Origin: Limoniibacter endophyticus
GTDB taxonomy: Bacteria; Pseudomonadota; Alphaproteobacteria; Rhizobiales; Rhizobiaceae
DNA: 64,000 nucleotides
Assembly (NCBI RefSeq): GCF_014652835.1
Contig: NZ_BMZO01000012.1
Coordinates: forward strand, 1-64,000
Reading direction: 5' to 3'
Part shown: piece by piece, positions 32,882 through 42,177 of the stretch
How the letters are laid out: every line of letters starts with the position of its first letter
How positions within the stretch are numbered: position 1 is the stretch's first letter
Program-made: the position numbers and the translations under genes
Notes under the pieces: generated by a model
What the model saw: only the letters and a program-made list of their open reading frames with translations
Databases searched by the model: none
Told to the model about the DNA's origin: nothing

Positions 32882-34033
32882 TCATTCGAAGATGATTTTG
32901 GGAGCGGCCGGTTGCGCGGAAGAAGCGATGCGCGACGCTATCTGTCTACCGATCTCAAGGTAAATTTGCGCTGCCGGGTCCTGTGGCTGGGTGGCGACGA
33001 TGGGCCTTCCTTCGTCGGAGCCTTCCCGAAGTGCAATAGTGATCGGTACAGCACCAAGGAATGGCACACCAATCCGCCGGGCTTCGCGTTCTGCGCCACC
33101 ATTGCCGAAAATGTCGTAGCGATTTCCGGTATCGGGTGCGATGAAATAGCTCATGTTCTCGACAATTCCCAGGATCGGAACATCGACCTTTTGGAACATG
33201 GCAATTCCCTTGCGCGCATCGATCAATGCAAGGTCCTGGGGCGTCGAAACAATGACAGCCCCTGCCAGCGGCACCTTCTGCGCCAATGTCAGCTGCGCAT
33301 CGCCGGTGCCGGGCGGCATGTCGACGACCATCACGTCGAGCGGTGCCCACTCGACCTGATAAAGCAGCTGGGTGATGGCGGAAATCACCATTGGCCCGCG
33401 CCAGACGACGGGGGTGTCCTCCTCCAACATGAAACCCATCGACATGGCTTTGATGCCGTAAGCCTCGTGTGGAACGATGCGCTTTCCGTCCACAGTGTCG
33501 GGCTTGCCGAACAGGCCAAGCAGACGGGGCACCGATGGACCATAGATGTCTGCATCCATCAGTCCAACCTTCAATCCCTGTGCCTTCAAAGCAAGTGCGA
33601 TATTGGCAGCAGTCGTTGATTTGCCGACGCCGCCCTTGCCGGAAGCAACCGCAATGATAGCGCCTACGCCCTCAATGCCCTGCTTTGCCTGCGGTGCGCG
33701 CGAAGCAGTGGCTTTAGGGGGGGGCGCTGGTTTAGACTGTGCTGGACGCGACTTGGAGACGGCTGCTTCCATGCCGCCCCCGCGCTTTTCGGCTGTGAGT
33801 GCGACCATCACCGAGCGTACACCCTCCAGCTGGGCAACGCCTTCTTGTACGCGGTAGCGAAACGGCTCCAGGGATGCTGCCATGTCGGCTGGGACGGAAA
33901 GCGAAAAAAATACCTTCCGATCGGCGATGAAAATGTCTGAGACCATGCCGCGCGAAATGATATCGCCTTTGCCACCGGGCTCTTCGATGGCGCGTAGATA
34001 GTCGATTATCATTTCCTTGTCGGGCGTCGTCAT
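32882..34033 (-). CDS. mrp: Mrp/ApbC Fe-S cluster carrier ATPase
   Basis: Mrp binds and transfers iron-sulfur clusters in an ATP-dependent way. The N-terminal MIP18/DUF59 domain (residues 1-90) is followed by a Pro/Ala/Lys-rich linker and a ParA-like NTPase with the deviant P loop VASGKGGVGKSTTAANIALA. DADIYGPSVPRLLG and VVDMPPGTGDAQLTL follow. The usual C-terminal CxxC of Mrp proteins is not obvious; the segment IVENMSYFIAPDTGNRYDIF stands where the cysteines usually are. The ATG at 34033 has GAGGA upstream. Confidence 0.92.
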   Translation of the reverse strand: MTTPDKEMIIDYLRAIEEPGGKGDIISRGMVSDIFIADRKVFFSLSVPADMAASLEPFRYRVQEGVAQLEGVRSVMVALTAEKRGGGMEAAVSKSRPAQSKPAPPPKATASRAPQAKQGIEGVGAIIAVASGKGGVGKSTTAANIALALKAQGLKVGLMDADIYGPSVPRLLGLFGKPDTVDGKRIVPHEAYGIKAMSMGFMLEEDTPVVWRGPMVISAITQLLYQVEWAPLDVMVVDMPPGTGDAQLTLAQKVPLAGAVIVSTPQDLALIDARKGIAMFQKVDVPILGIVENMSYFIAPDTGNRYDIFGNGGAEREARRIGVPFLGAVPITIALREGSDEGRPIVATQPQDPAAQIYLEIGRQIASRIASSAQPAAPKIIFE

Positions 34034-34232
34034 AGCCAATCCTCACGCAAAACGTGATCTTCACATAAGACCTCGCGAGCCCAAGACCAAGCCAAACTTT
34101 CTTATGCCGGCACATGATGCTGTACGTGCATGAGATGCGCCAAAAATTTCAACGATATCTCCTCCAGCCCTTCTTCCTTTGCCTTGCTCCAGGGTGCAAG
34201 AATGCGGCTTGTACTGAAATTGGATACCCTGC

Positions 34233-35510
34233 ATGTACAGAAATCGAGATCATGGCCTATGGGAGAAGACCGCGCCTGCGGCACCTGCCACGTCACCATT
34301 GCTTGCCGACATAGTTTCCGACGTCGTCATCCTGGGTGGTGGTTATACGGGGCTTTCGGCGGCGCTCCATCTCGCCAAGCGAGGCGTGAAGGCAGTCGTT
34401 CTGGAGGCGGAATCAATTGGCTTCGGGGGCTCGGGTCGCAATGTAGGCCTTGTCAACGCAGGCATGTGGGTCATGCCGGACGATCTTCCTGGCGTGCTGG
34501 GCAAGGTGCATGGTGACCGTCTCCTGCAGACTCTCGGCAGTGCGCCTGATCTCGTTTACGAGTTGATCGACGAGTTCAGGATTTCCTGTCAAGCCGTGCG
34601 CAACGGTACTCTGCATTGCGCGGTGGGTGCAGATGGATTGCAGCAGTTGCGCGACAGGGAGAGCCAATGGCGCGCACGCGGTGCGGATGTGGAGTTGCTG
34701 GGCAGGCGGGAAGCAGCGCGCCTCATCGGCACAGCCGCTTATGAAGGCGCATTGCTTGATCGTCGCGCGGGAACGGTTCAACCGCTTGCCTATGCACGTG
34801 GATTGGCGACTGCGGCCATTCAATCCGGTGCTATTGTTCATACAAACTCCCCCGTTACAAAGGTCGAGCAGAGCGGGCCGCGCTGGACGGCGTTTACTCC
34901 CCATGGCCGCGTCCTGGCGGATTGGGTAATTGTCGCGACCAATGCCTATACGCACGCGCCCTGGGAAAGCATCGCGGAGGAACTTGTGCTTCTTCCCTAT
35001 TTCAATTTGGCAACCGAGCCGCTTCCTCGCGAGTGGCGCGAGCGTATCTTGCCTGAGCGGCAGGGCGCATGGGATACGCGTGAGGTCCTCACATCTTTTC
35101 GCTGGGACGATAGCGGCCGCCTTGTCTTTGGCAGCGTGGGCGCATTGCGAAATACGGGCTTGAATGTTCATGCGACCTGGGCTCGCCGAGCCATGAAAAA
35201 GCTTTTTCCCGGTATTGGAAACGTCGGGTTCGAAGAAGGCTGGTATGGAATGATCGGGATGACGGATGACAGTCTGCCGAAGTTTCATCAGCTCGGCAAA
35301 AACGTCGTTACCTTTGCGGGCTATAACGGTCGCGGCATAGGCACGGGCACCGTGTTCGGAAAGATTCTATCCGAGCTGATCTCAGGTGACATTTCCAGTG
35401 AAGAACTGCCTCTTCCAGTATCCCTTCCCAAGAGCCAGCCATTCAGGAAAATTCGTTCTATAGGCTACGAAATGGGTGCTCAGGCGCTTCATCTGGTCGA
35501 AAAGCGCTAA
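34233..35510 (+). CDS. FAD-dependent oxidoreductase (DAO family)
   Basis: This 425-residue flavoprotein has the dinucleotide-binding motif VVILGGGYTGLSAALHLAKR with LEAESIGFGGSGRNVGLVNAG after it. That is the pattern of DAO-family amine or amino-acid oxidases such as PuuB and OrdL. Near the C terminus FAGYNGRGIGTGTVFGKIL closes the FAD site. Substrates are likely secondary or poly-amines or N-methyl amino acids, but none is indicated by neighbours. The ATG at 34233 has only a weak ribosome-binding site. The gene lies between mrp (divergent) and a metallo-hydrolase gene on the same strand. Confidence 0.83.
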   Translation: MYRNRDHGLWEKTAPAAPATSPLLADIVSDVVILGGGYTGLSAALHLAKRGVKAVVLEAESIGFGGSGRNVGLVNAGMWVMPDDLPGVLGKVHGDRLLQTLGSAPDLVYELIDEFRISCQAVRNGTLHCAVGADGLQQLRDRESQWRARGADVELLGRREAARLIGTAAYEGALLDRRAGTVQPLAYARGLATAAIQSGAIVHTNSPVTKVEQSGPRWTAFTPHGRVLADWVIVATNAYTHAPWESIAEELVLLPYFNLATEPLPREWRERILPERQGAWDTREVLTSFRWDDSGRLVFGSVGALRNTGLNVHATWARRAMKKLFPGIGNVGFEEGWYGMIGMTDDSLPKFHQLGKNVVTFAGYNGRGIGTGTVFGKILSELISGDISSEELPLPVSLPKSQPFRKIRSIGYEMGAQALHLVEKR

Positions 35511-35591
35511 GGTTTTGCGTCATCCGGTTGACTTCGGCATCCCGTGAGGCCACTTCGTTTTGAAGCAGCAGCAGCAGATGGCGGGAACGAC

Positions 35592-36473
35592 ATGGCGACG
35601 AAACCGGAGGTTACGGCATTTTACGATCCGCGCACCTTTTCGATCCAGTACGTGGTTGTCGATCCTGAGACCAGACATTGCGCCATCATTGACCCTGTTT
35701 TGGATTTCGACGAGAAGTCCGGCTCGATCGCGACGATCCGCGCCGATGAACTGCTTTCTTTTCTTGTCGAGCAGGGACTGACGCTCCAGTGGATTTTGGA
35801 TACGCACCCGCATGCGGATCACCTCTCCGCAGCGAGTTATCTGAAACAGAAAACGGGAGCACCCATTGCCATCGGCGAGAAGGTGCGAGGCGTGCAGGAA
35901 CTCTGGAGAGCGATCTATAATCTGCCGGATTTTCCTGCTGACGGCAGCCAGTGGGATCGTCTTTTCAGCGATGGCGAAACCTTCAAGATCGGCAGCATCG
36001 AAGCGCGTGTCATGTTTTCGCCCGGCCATACCCTTGCCTCGATCACCTACCTCGTGGGCGACACGGCATTCATCCATGATACCCTCTTCATGCCTGATAG
36101 TGGCTCGGCACGTGCCGATTTTCCTGGCGCTGATTCAGGACAACTTTGGCATTCGATCCAAGCGATCCTTGCTTTGCCCGAGGAAACCCGGCTATTTGTG
36201 GGGCACGATTATCAGCCCAACGGGCGTCAACCGCTGTGGGAAACAACGGTTGCTGAACAGAGATCGAAGAACACCCATATCGTCAACTATCCGACAAAAG
36301 AGCAATATGTTGCCGCACGCAATGCGCGTGACGCGACACTGCCGATTCCGCGCCTCATGCTTCTGGCCCTTCAGGTCAACATGAATGGTGGAAGGCTGCC
36401 GGAGCCGGAAACCAATGGCATGCGTTATCTACGCGTTCCGTTGGGTGCGCTTCCCGACGCAAATTGGGACTGA
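35592..36473 (+). CDS. Metallo-beta-lactamase-fold hydrolase, persulfide dioxygenase-like
   Basis: The 293-residue product starts VTAFYDPRTFSIQYVVVDPE and has ILDTHPHADHLSAASYL with the metal-binding HxHxDH motif, then VMFSPGHTLASITYLVGD, FIHDTLFMPDSGSARADFPG and LFVGHDYQPNG. This is the arrangement of ETHE1/Blh-type persulfide dioxygenases that oxidise glutathione persulfide in sulfide detoxification. No BigR-type repressor or rhodanese gene adjoins. The start at 35592 is chosen because upstream residues are low complexity; an ATG at 35544 is in frame. Its stop touches the BadF-kinase stop. Confidence 0.85.
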   Translation: MATKPEVTAFYDPRTFSIQYVVVDPETRHCAIIDPVLDFDEKSGSIATIRADELLSFLVEQGLTLQWILDTHPHADHLSAASYLKQKTGAPIAIGEKVRGVQELWRAIYNLPDFPADGSQWDRLFSDGETFKIGSIEARVMFSPGHTLASITYLVGDTAFIHDTLFMPDSGSARADFPGADSGQLWHSIQAILALPEETRLFVGHDYQPNGRQPLWETTVAEQRSKNTHIVNYPTKEQYVAARNARDATLPIPRLMLLALQVNMNGGRLPEPETNGMRYLRVPLGALPDANWD

Positions 36474-37340
36474 TCAGAGTTTAAGGGCCATTGCCAGAGC
36501 TCCGTCCAGAGCGCTTCCCTTCGGTTCGATGATCTCTTGAGTGAGGCCTATCGGAAGGTAGGGACGGTAGGAGGAGGCCAGTCCCCCAAGGAGTACCAAT
36601 GGCAGGCGCCCCGTCTGTAATGCTCCCACGGCGCTTTCAATATATGTAATAGCCTCGTTCAAGATCAGCCGGGCAAGCGGATCGGCTGTTTCGGCAAAAC
36701 GAAACAGATCCCCGGCAAACCGCGCGAAGTCCCCTGGTTGAGCCGAACGCGCGAAGCTGACGATGGCCACCGGGTCATAGTCGAACTTTTCGAGAATACT
36801 ACGGGAAAGGTTGCCTGCCGCGATTATGCCGTCATGTGCAAGCAAGGTATGCTCCAGGCAGTCGCGGCCGAGACGTGCTCCGCTGCTCTGATCGCCTAGC
36901 GTAAAACCCCAGCCGCCAATACTGTCTATCCTTCCGGCCAATCGTCGCAGATAAACCGAACCGGTTCCGATAATGGCAACAATGCCGTCGTCCGAACCGA
37001 GTGCACCTTCCAGCGCGATCTCGGCATCGGTGACAATCTTCGCCCGTTCCAGCCCAAGAGAAATACCCACTCTTTCGAGATCGTGGCCGATATTGACACC
37101 TGCAAGTCCGAGGACGGCAGGAAGCCGGAAGGTCTCATCCGGCGTCAGGCCGGCATCCTCACCTGCCGAAACGATAGTTTTTCGAATGCGAGCGATCGCT
37201 CCATCAGGATCGCTGAAGATATTGGCGCTGCCACCGGTTGCACCAGCAATTACCACGCCGTTGGTCTTGGCAATGGCAACACGGCAACTCGTGCCGCCGC
37301 CGTCGATGCCGATCACAAGCGGAGCGCGGGGCGCAATCAT
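36474..37340 (-). CDS. BadF/BadG/BcrA-type kinase (N-acetylglucosamine-kinase-like)
   Basis: The product is an actin-fold ATPase: VIGIDGGGTSCRVAIAKTNG is the phosphate-1 motif, GLAGVNIG and IVAIIGTGSVYLRRLAGRID follow, then GGWGFTLGDQSSGARLGRD. This pattern is shared by N-acetylglucosamine kinases and the BadF family. A role in amino-sugar or cell-wall recycling is likely. The ATG at 37340 sits one base after the fpr stop, giving 288 residues; an open frame reaches 37457 inside fpr. Placement behind a ferredoxin reductase is unusual and gives no clear functional hint. Confidence 0.82.
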   Translation of the reverse strand: MIAPRAPLVIGIDGGGTSCRVAIAKTNGVVIAGATGGSANIFSDPDGAIARIRKTIVSAGEDAGLTPDETFRLPAVLGLAGVNIGHDLERVGISLGLERAKIVTDAEIALEGALGSDDGIVAIIGTGSVYLRRLAGRIDSIGGWGFTLGDQSSGARLGRDCLEHTLLAHDGIIAAGNLSRSILEKFDYDPVAIVSFARSAQPGDFARFAGDLFRFAETADPLARLILNEAITYIESAVGALQTGRLPLVLLGGLASSYRPYLPIGLTQEIIEPKGSALDGALAMALKL

Positions 37341-37341
37341 G

Positions 37342-38160
37342 TCAGCCGACAAAAGCGCGTTCGACGACGAAGTCGCCGGGTCTTGCAAGCGAACCTTCCT
37401 CGAAGCCTGCCTTCTCGACAATCTCCTTGAGATCCCGCAGCATTTCCATTGAGCCACAGATCATGACACGGTCGGTTTTTGGATCGAGTGGTGCAATGCC
37501 CATCTTTTCGTAGAGCTGCCCGCTCGTCATCAGATCGGTGATCCGGCCCATATGTTCACTCGGTTCGCGTGTCGTGGAACAGAAATGATGCAGCCGGCCC
37601 TCTGTGAATTCGCCGATCAATGGATCTTGAGCGGCGTTGGCAACGAGCTCGCGACCGTAATCCAGTTCTGCTACGTCGCGGCACGTGTGCGTCAGAATGA
37701 TCTCGTCGAATTTCTCATAGGTTTCCGGGTCACGGATCAGGCTGGCGAACGGTGCAAGACCGGTGCCGGTCGAAAGCATGAAGACGCGCTTGCCGGGCGA
37801 TAGTGCATCGGTGACGAGCGTGCCGGTCGACTTCTGGCGCATCAACACCGTGTCGCCTGGCTCGATATTCTGCAAATGCTGCGTCAGCGGGCCATCGGGC
37901 ACCTTGATCGAATAGAACTCGACTTCTTCATCCCAGTTAGGACTGGCGATCGAGTAGGCACGAAACACTGGCTTGGCAGCATTTGGCAAGCCGATCATGA
38001 CGAATTCGCCGGAACGGAAGCGGAAGGCTTGCGGACGGGTGATGCGGAAGGAAAAGAGCCTGTCGGTATAGTGTTTCACCGAAACGACCGTTTGCGCATA
38101 GACATTGGCCGGGATCGGAAACGCTTCTCCGGCGGCTGGCGTCATGACGGCGTCGGACAT
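37342..38160 (-). CDS. fpr: Ferredoxin/flavodoxin-NADP reductase
   Basis: Fpr transfers electrons between NADPH and ferredoxin or flavodoxin. FAD is bound by FRAYSIASPNWDEEVEFYSI (RxYS motif), NADP by MLSTGTGLAPFASLIRDPET and VMICGSMEMLRDLKEIVEKA, and the C terminus ends FVVERAFVG with the terminal aromatic/small residues of the bacterial subclass. The ATG at 38160 has GAAGGT upstream (272 residues); an ATG at 38181 is also in frame. In relatives fpr answers oxidative stress; no regulator site was recognised. It is divergent from pncA. Confidence 0.93.
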   Translation of the reverse strand: MSDAVMTPAAGEAFPIPANVYAQTVVSVKHYTDRLFSFRITRPQAFRFRSGEFVMIGLPNAAKPVFRAYSIASPNWDEEVEFYSIKVPDGPLTQHLQNIEPGDTVLMRQKSTGTLVTDALSPGKRVFMLSTGTGLAPFASLIRDPETYEKFDEIILTHTCRDVAELDYGRELVANAAQDPLIGEFTEGRLHHFCSTTREPSEHMGRITDLMTSGQLYEKMGIAPLDPKTDRVMICGSMEMLRDLKEIVEKAGFEEGSLARPGDFVVERAFVG

Positions 38161-38347
38161 GGGGTAGGACCTTCTTCGCATTGCGTAAGTGGTGATGCCA
38201 GGCTTCGTGCTTCACAGGCTGGAACAATGCGGTGAGGCGACCGGCTCGGGGAAAGTGGATATATCGGCACTGGTATTGGGTCAAGCATTTGGATTGACGT
38301 AAAGTCCATGAATGCTACACCACCTTGACGTCTTAGAAGGAGAAAAA

Positions 38348-38950
38348 ATGGCTGGCGATGAAGCACTGATCGTTATCGATGTGCAGAATGATTTTTGTCC
38401 AGGCGGGGCGTTGGCCGTGGCCGGCGGGAACGAGATCGTACCGCTCGTCAACGATCTGATGAAAAGCCATGACAATGTTATTCTTACACAGGACTGGCAC
38501 CCGGCGGGGCACTCCTCCTTTGCCTCCGGCCATGCCGGGAAAGCTCCCTTTGAGAGCGTAGAATTGCATTATGGGACGCAAACATTGTGGCCCGACCACT
38601 GCGTTATCGGTTCTGAAGGCGTGGCGTTTCATCCGGCACTCAACGTCGATAAAGCGCAACTCGTCCTCCGCAAGGGATTTCGGCCAGGCATAGACAGCTA
38701 CTCTGCCTTCTTTGAAAATGATCACCAGACCAGCACCGGCCTTGCCGGATACCTGAGTGAACGAAGCTTGCAGAAACTCGTTCTGGTCGGTCTCGCGACC
38801 GACTTCTGCGTTGCTTACTCGGCGCTCGATGCGCGAAAGCTCGGTTTCGAGGTTTCTGTGAAACTGGATGCTTGCCGCGCCATTGATCTTGGCGGTTCTT
38901 TCGGGCGGATGATCGATGAAATGCGTGATGCGGGCGTTGTTCTCGCCTGA
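38348..38950 (+). CDS. pncA: Nicotinamidase PncA
   Basis: PncA hydrolyses nicotinamide to nicotinate, the first salvage step that feeds pncB (also in this window). The catalytic triad is visible as Asp11 (VIDVQNDFCPGG), Lys109 (VLRKGFRPG) and Cys154 (GLATDFCVAYSALDA). The metal site is TQDWHPAGHSSF (Asp49, His51) and His84. The start at 38348 has a strong AAGGAG; an ATG at 38312 is in frame but lacks one. Length is 200 residues. The stop lies 2 bases from the livF stop on the other strand. Confidence 0.96.
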   Translation: MAGDEALIVIDVQNDFCPGGALAVAGGNEIVPLVNDLMKSHDNVILTQDWHPAGHSSFASGHAGKAPFESVELHYGTQTLWPDHCVIGSEGVAFHPALNVDKAQLVLRKGFRPGIDSYSAFFENDHQTSTGLAGYLSERSLQKLVLVGLATDFCVAYSALDARKLGFEVSVKLDACRAIDLGGSFGRMIDEMRDAGVVLA

Positions 38951-38952
38951 AC

Positions 38953-39654
38953 TCAGACGCCCATGAAGCGCTTTACCAGATCCTCGTCGGCTGCTAGCTC
39001 GGCCGGTGAAACTGCTGGCCGCGTGCGTCCATTTTCCATGAAGATCACGCTATCTGCGACGGAAAGAACGGCATCAATTCGTTGTTCAACCAGAAGCACG
39101 GCGACGCCCGCCGCCGCCAGTTCGCGCACGATCTGGCGGATCGCGTCGATCATCGAAGGCATCAATCCCTCGGTCGGTTCGTCGAGAAGTAGCACGGCAG
39201 GATCGATGGCAAGCGCGCGCGCAATCGCCAGCATCTGCTGCTCGCCGCCAGACAACGAGCCTGCACGTTGGCTCAACCGCTCTCGCAGCACAGGGAAGCG
39301 GGAGAGCACGCTATCGCGTGTGGCGTTTGTCTCGCTTCGCGCCATCAGGCCGATCTCGAGATTTTCGTCTACTGTGAGTTCGGCAAACAAGCGGCGCCCT
39401 TGCGGAACATAGGCGATACGATGCGCCGCGATCTCATGTGTCTCCAGTTTGACTATATCTGTTCCTTGGACGCGGATTATCCCGCCCTTGCGGCTTGCCA
39501 ATCCCATGATGCCGCGTAGAAGCGTCGTTTTGCCGGCGCCGTTGCGCCCGAAAAGGCAGGTAACCCGCCCCTCGACAAGGGTCAGATCGGCTGACTGAAC
39601 GATGGTGGTTAGACCGTAGCCGCAGGAGAAGTTCTCAAGGCGCAGCGCCGTCAT
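38953..39654 (-). CDS. livF: Branched-chain amino-acid ABC transporter ATPase LivF-type
   Basis: This is the second ATPase of a HAAT-family importer, with Walker A (LFGRNGAGKTTLLRGIMGLA), AYVPQGRRLFAELTVDENLE, signature (LSGGEQQMLAIARALA) and Walker B (AVLLLDEPTEGLMP). YVPQGRRLFxxLTVxENL is typical of LivF. Five overlapping genes livK-H-M-G-F make a complete system. The natural substrate could be branched-chain amino acids, amides or urea. Confidence 0.9.
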   Translation of the reverse strand: MTALRLENFSCGYGLTTIVQSADLTLVEGRVTCLFGRNGAGKTTLLRGIMGLASRKGGIIRVQGTDIVKLETHEIAAHRIAYVPQGRRLFAELTVDENLEIGLMARSETNATRDSVLSRFPVLRERLSQRAGSLSGGEQQMLAIARALAIDPAVLLLDEPTEGLMPSMIDAIRQIVRELAAAGVAVLLVEQRIDAVLSVADSVIFMENGRTRPAVSPAELAADEDLVKRFMGV

Positions 39655-40358
39655 GACTTTGATCCGAGGTAGGCCGCTTGCACTGCTTCGCTGGCACGAA
39701 TTTCGGCCGGAGATCCTTGCGCTAGGATGCGCCCACGCTCCAGAACAGTGATGCGATCCGCCAGCGCCATCACGACCTGCATATTGTGCTCGATCAGCAG
39801 GATTGTCGTGGTCTTCGATACTTCCCGGATCAACGCGATGAAGCCTTCGATTTCAGAATCCGCCAGCCCTTGTGTCGGCTCGTCGAGCATCAGGAGCTTT
39901 GGTCGCAAGGCTAGGCCCATCGTCAATTCAAGCAGCCGTTGATGCCCATAAGCCAGGTCGCGCGCTGGCATGAAGGCATGAGCTTCCAACCCGGTGGATT
40001 TCAGCAGGGAGAGGATTTCGGCTGCGGATGCGGAACGCTCACGCTCCAGTGCCAGCCGGACATTGTCCTGGACAGTGAGTTGAGCAAAGATCGAGGTCAC
40101 CTGAAACGTATAGCCGAGGCCAGCTCTGACGCGGCGATATGCTGGCTGGCGCGTCAGGTTCCGTCCATCAAAAAGAACCTCGCCGCTCTCTGCCATCAGG
40201 CGTCCGGAAAGAAGATTGACGAAACTTGTCTTGCCAGCACCATTTGGGCCGATAAGCGCATGTATTTCCCCCGATTGTAGCGAAAAGTCGATGTTATCGA
40301 CCGCCTTCAAAGCACCGAAGCTGATCGAGAGTCCGCGTGTTTCGAGAAGCGCACTCAT
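39651..40358 (-). CDS. livG: Branched-chain amino-acid ABC transporter ATPase LivG-type
   Basis: This is the first ATPase: Walker A ([20 protein letters not shown]), GLGYTFQVTSIFAQLTVQDN, the LAYGHQRLLELTMGLALRPK signature region (LivG-type, with AYGxQR instead of LSGGQ) and Walker B (LLMLDEPTQGLADSEIEGF). The ATG at 40358 overlaps the livM stop (ATGA). The stop overlaps livF likewise. Length is 235 residues. Confidence 0.9.
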   Translation of the reverse strand: MSALLETRGLSISFGALKAVDNIDFSLQSGEIHALIGPNGAGKTSFVNLLSGRLMAESGEVLFDGRNLTRQPAYRRVRAGLGYTFQVTSIFAQLTVQDNVRLALERERSASAAEILSLLKSTGLEAHAFMPARDLAYGHQRLLELTMGLALRPKLLMLDEPTQGLADSEIEGFIALIREVSKTTTILLIEHNMQVVMALADRITVLERGRILAQGSPAEIRASEAVQAAYLGSKS

Positions 40359-41296
40359 GGCAACCACCGCGCGTACCGCTCGCGAAGCGATCCCAGCATC
40401 CCCTTCGGGAAGAACAGCACGAGCATAACGAGAACAGCTCCGACGAAGAAGAGCCAGGCGCTGGTAAATGCGCTGGCAAAGTCGATCAGGTAGGAGATCG
40501 CCAGCGTGCCCAACACGGGTCCGAGAGTCGTTGCGGCACCGCCGGCCAAAACCCAGAGCAGGGGGAGAATGGAATATTGTACGCCGGCAAAGTTTCCGCC
40601 GACATACCCGAATAGAATTGCATAAGCGCCACCGGCCAAACCTGACAAGGCAGCCGAAAGAAGCAGCGCTTTCAAGCGGATCGCAAAAACATTATATCCC
40701 AGCAATGCGGCGCGCTCTTCGTTCTCACGGGTTGCCACGAGACTGCGCCCGAAGCGACTTTTGACAACGGCAAGCGTCACTGCCAATGCGGTCGAACAGA
40801 TGGTCCAGGCAATGAGATAGCGCGCGGTCGGATCGGTGGGGGCAATCCCGAAGGGAAGCATGCGTTGGGATATGTGCAGGACGAAACCCTCGTCGCCACG
40901 TGTCCATTCCGAAAAATAGAGAACGGCATGTGCCCCGACTTGCGCGAACATAAGCGTGACGATCATGAAGGCGACGCCCCGTGTGCGCAGCGCGAGGGAC
41001 ATGGTCACGAGCGAAAGGATGAGAGCTGATATGATGGAGGCGACTAGTCCTGCCGACGCGCTCCAGCCGAAATGCAGCATAGGCAATCCGGCGCCGTAAA
41101 TACCTGCTGCAAAGAACATCGAATGCCCGAGGCTGAGCAAGCCACCATAGCCGAACGTTAAATTATAGCCCATTGCGAAGGCGGCTAGTACGAGCGCGCG
41201 TGCAACGAAGGTCTGATGATAATCCGGTAATAGGAATCCGGCTAAGAGCAGTGCTCCCAATACGCAGACATGAAGGAAGACGATCCGCAAACTCAT
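40355..41296 (-). CDS. livM: Branched-chain amino-acid ABC transporter permease LivM-type
   Basis: This 313-residue inner-membrane permease has about nine membrane segments, including FAMGYNLTFGYGGLLSLGHS (LivM signature near the N terminus) and the cytoplasmic coupling loop VATRENEERAALLGYNVFAI. It starts by overlapping the livH stop (ATGA) and ends overlapping livG. The protein is compact compared with E. coli LivM, lacking its N-terminal extension, as is usual in rhizobia. Confidence 0.9.
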   Translation of the reverse strand: MSLRIVFLHVCVLGALLLAGFLLPDYHQTFVARALVLAAFAMGYNLTFGYGGLLSLGHSMFFAAGIYGAGLPMLHFGWSASAGLVASIISALILSLVTMSLALRTRGVAFMIVTLMFAQVGAHAVLYFSEWTRGDEGFVLHISQRMLPFGIAPTDPTARYLIAWTICSTALAVTLAVVKSRFGRSLVATRENEERAALLGYNVFAIRLKALLLSAALSGLAGGAYAILFGYVGGNFAGVQYSILPLLWVLAGGAATTLGPVLGTLAISYLIDFASAFTSAWLFFVGAVLVMLVLFFPKGMLGSLRERYARWLP

Positions 41297-42177
41297 GCCG
41301 CGCCCTTCTTCCCAAGCAGCCCTTGAGGGCGGAACACAAGGACGAGCGCCACCGCGCCCGTGGCAATCATCTTTGCCAATGTGGGAGAAAAGAACACCGA
41401 GATGACACCGTCCGCCACGCCGATCAGAAGCGCAGCAAGTACTGTGCCGCCAAGGGATCCCAGCCCGCCGATAATGACGACAATGAAGGAAAGTAGCAGC
41501 GCATCCTGACCCATCAGATAGTGCGCCTGCTGGATCGGTGTAATCAGCACGGCGGCGATCGCTGCAAATCCAGCGCCCAGCACGAATACGCCGGAGAACA
41601 CGCGCTCGACCGGGATGCCGAAGGTCGAAGCGGTTTCACGATCCAGCTGTGTCGCGCGCATGACCAAGCCAAATCTCGAGCGACGGTAGAAGGCCCAGAG
41701 ACCGAGCAGTAGCACGCCTGAAATGGCGATAATGGCCAGCTTGTAGCCGGAATAGCCGAACCACGGCAACTGGATGCGGATATTAAAGGGAGCTGCGACC
41801 GGTTGGGCATTCGGCCCGAAGAAGGTCAATGCAGCCTGCTGAAGCATGTAGAGAATGCCAATAGTCGCAACAATGGTTGCTTCGGGATCATATTTCAGCC
41901 GTCGCAGCACAAAGCGTTCGCAGAGCCAGGCAATGGCACCCACCACCACCGGGGCCAGCACCAGCGCTGCCAGGAAGCCAACCGCCGGGTGCGTGCCAAC
42001 AGCTTGGCTTACCCACCACGCAACTATCGCACCGAGCATGTAGAACTCGCCGTGAGCCACGTTGACCACGCGCATCACGCCGAAGACCAGTGACAGGCCG
42101 ACCGCCATCAGGCAAAGGACGGCAGCAGTCACCAGGCCTTCAAGCGTCGCCAGCAGCAGGTAAGGGCCGAAACCCAT
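41293..42177 (-). CDS. livH: Branched-chain amino-acid ABC transporter permease LivH-type
   Basis: The 294-residue permease has eight membrane segments with VFGVMRVVNVAHGEFYMLGA (LivH signature), the coupling loop MRATQLDRETASTFGIPVER and GADALLLSFIVVI-like segments, here QDALLLSFIVVIIGGLGSLG. Its ATG overlaps the livK stop as TGATG, so production is coupled to the binding protein. Confidence 0.9.
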   Translation of the reverse strand: MGFGPYLLLATLEGLVTAAVLCLMAVGLSLVFGVMRVVNVAHGEFYMLGAIVAWWVSQAVGTHPAVGFLAALVLAPVVVGAIAWLCERFVLRRLKYDPEATIVATIGILYMLQQAALTFFGPNAQPVAAPFNIRIQLPWFGYSGYKLAIIAISGVLLLGLWAFYRRSRFGLVMRATQLDRETASTFGIPVERVFSGVFVLGAGFAAIAAVLITPIQQAHYLMGQDALLLSFIVVIIGGLGSLGGTVLAALLIGVADGVISVFFSPTLAKMIATGAVALVLVFRPQGLLGKKGAA

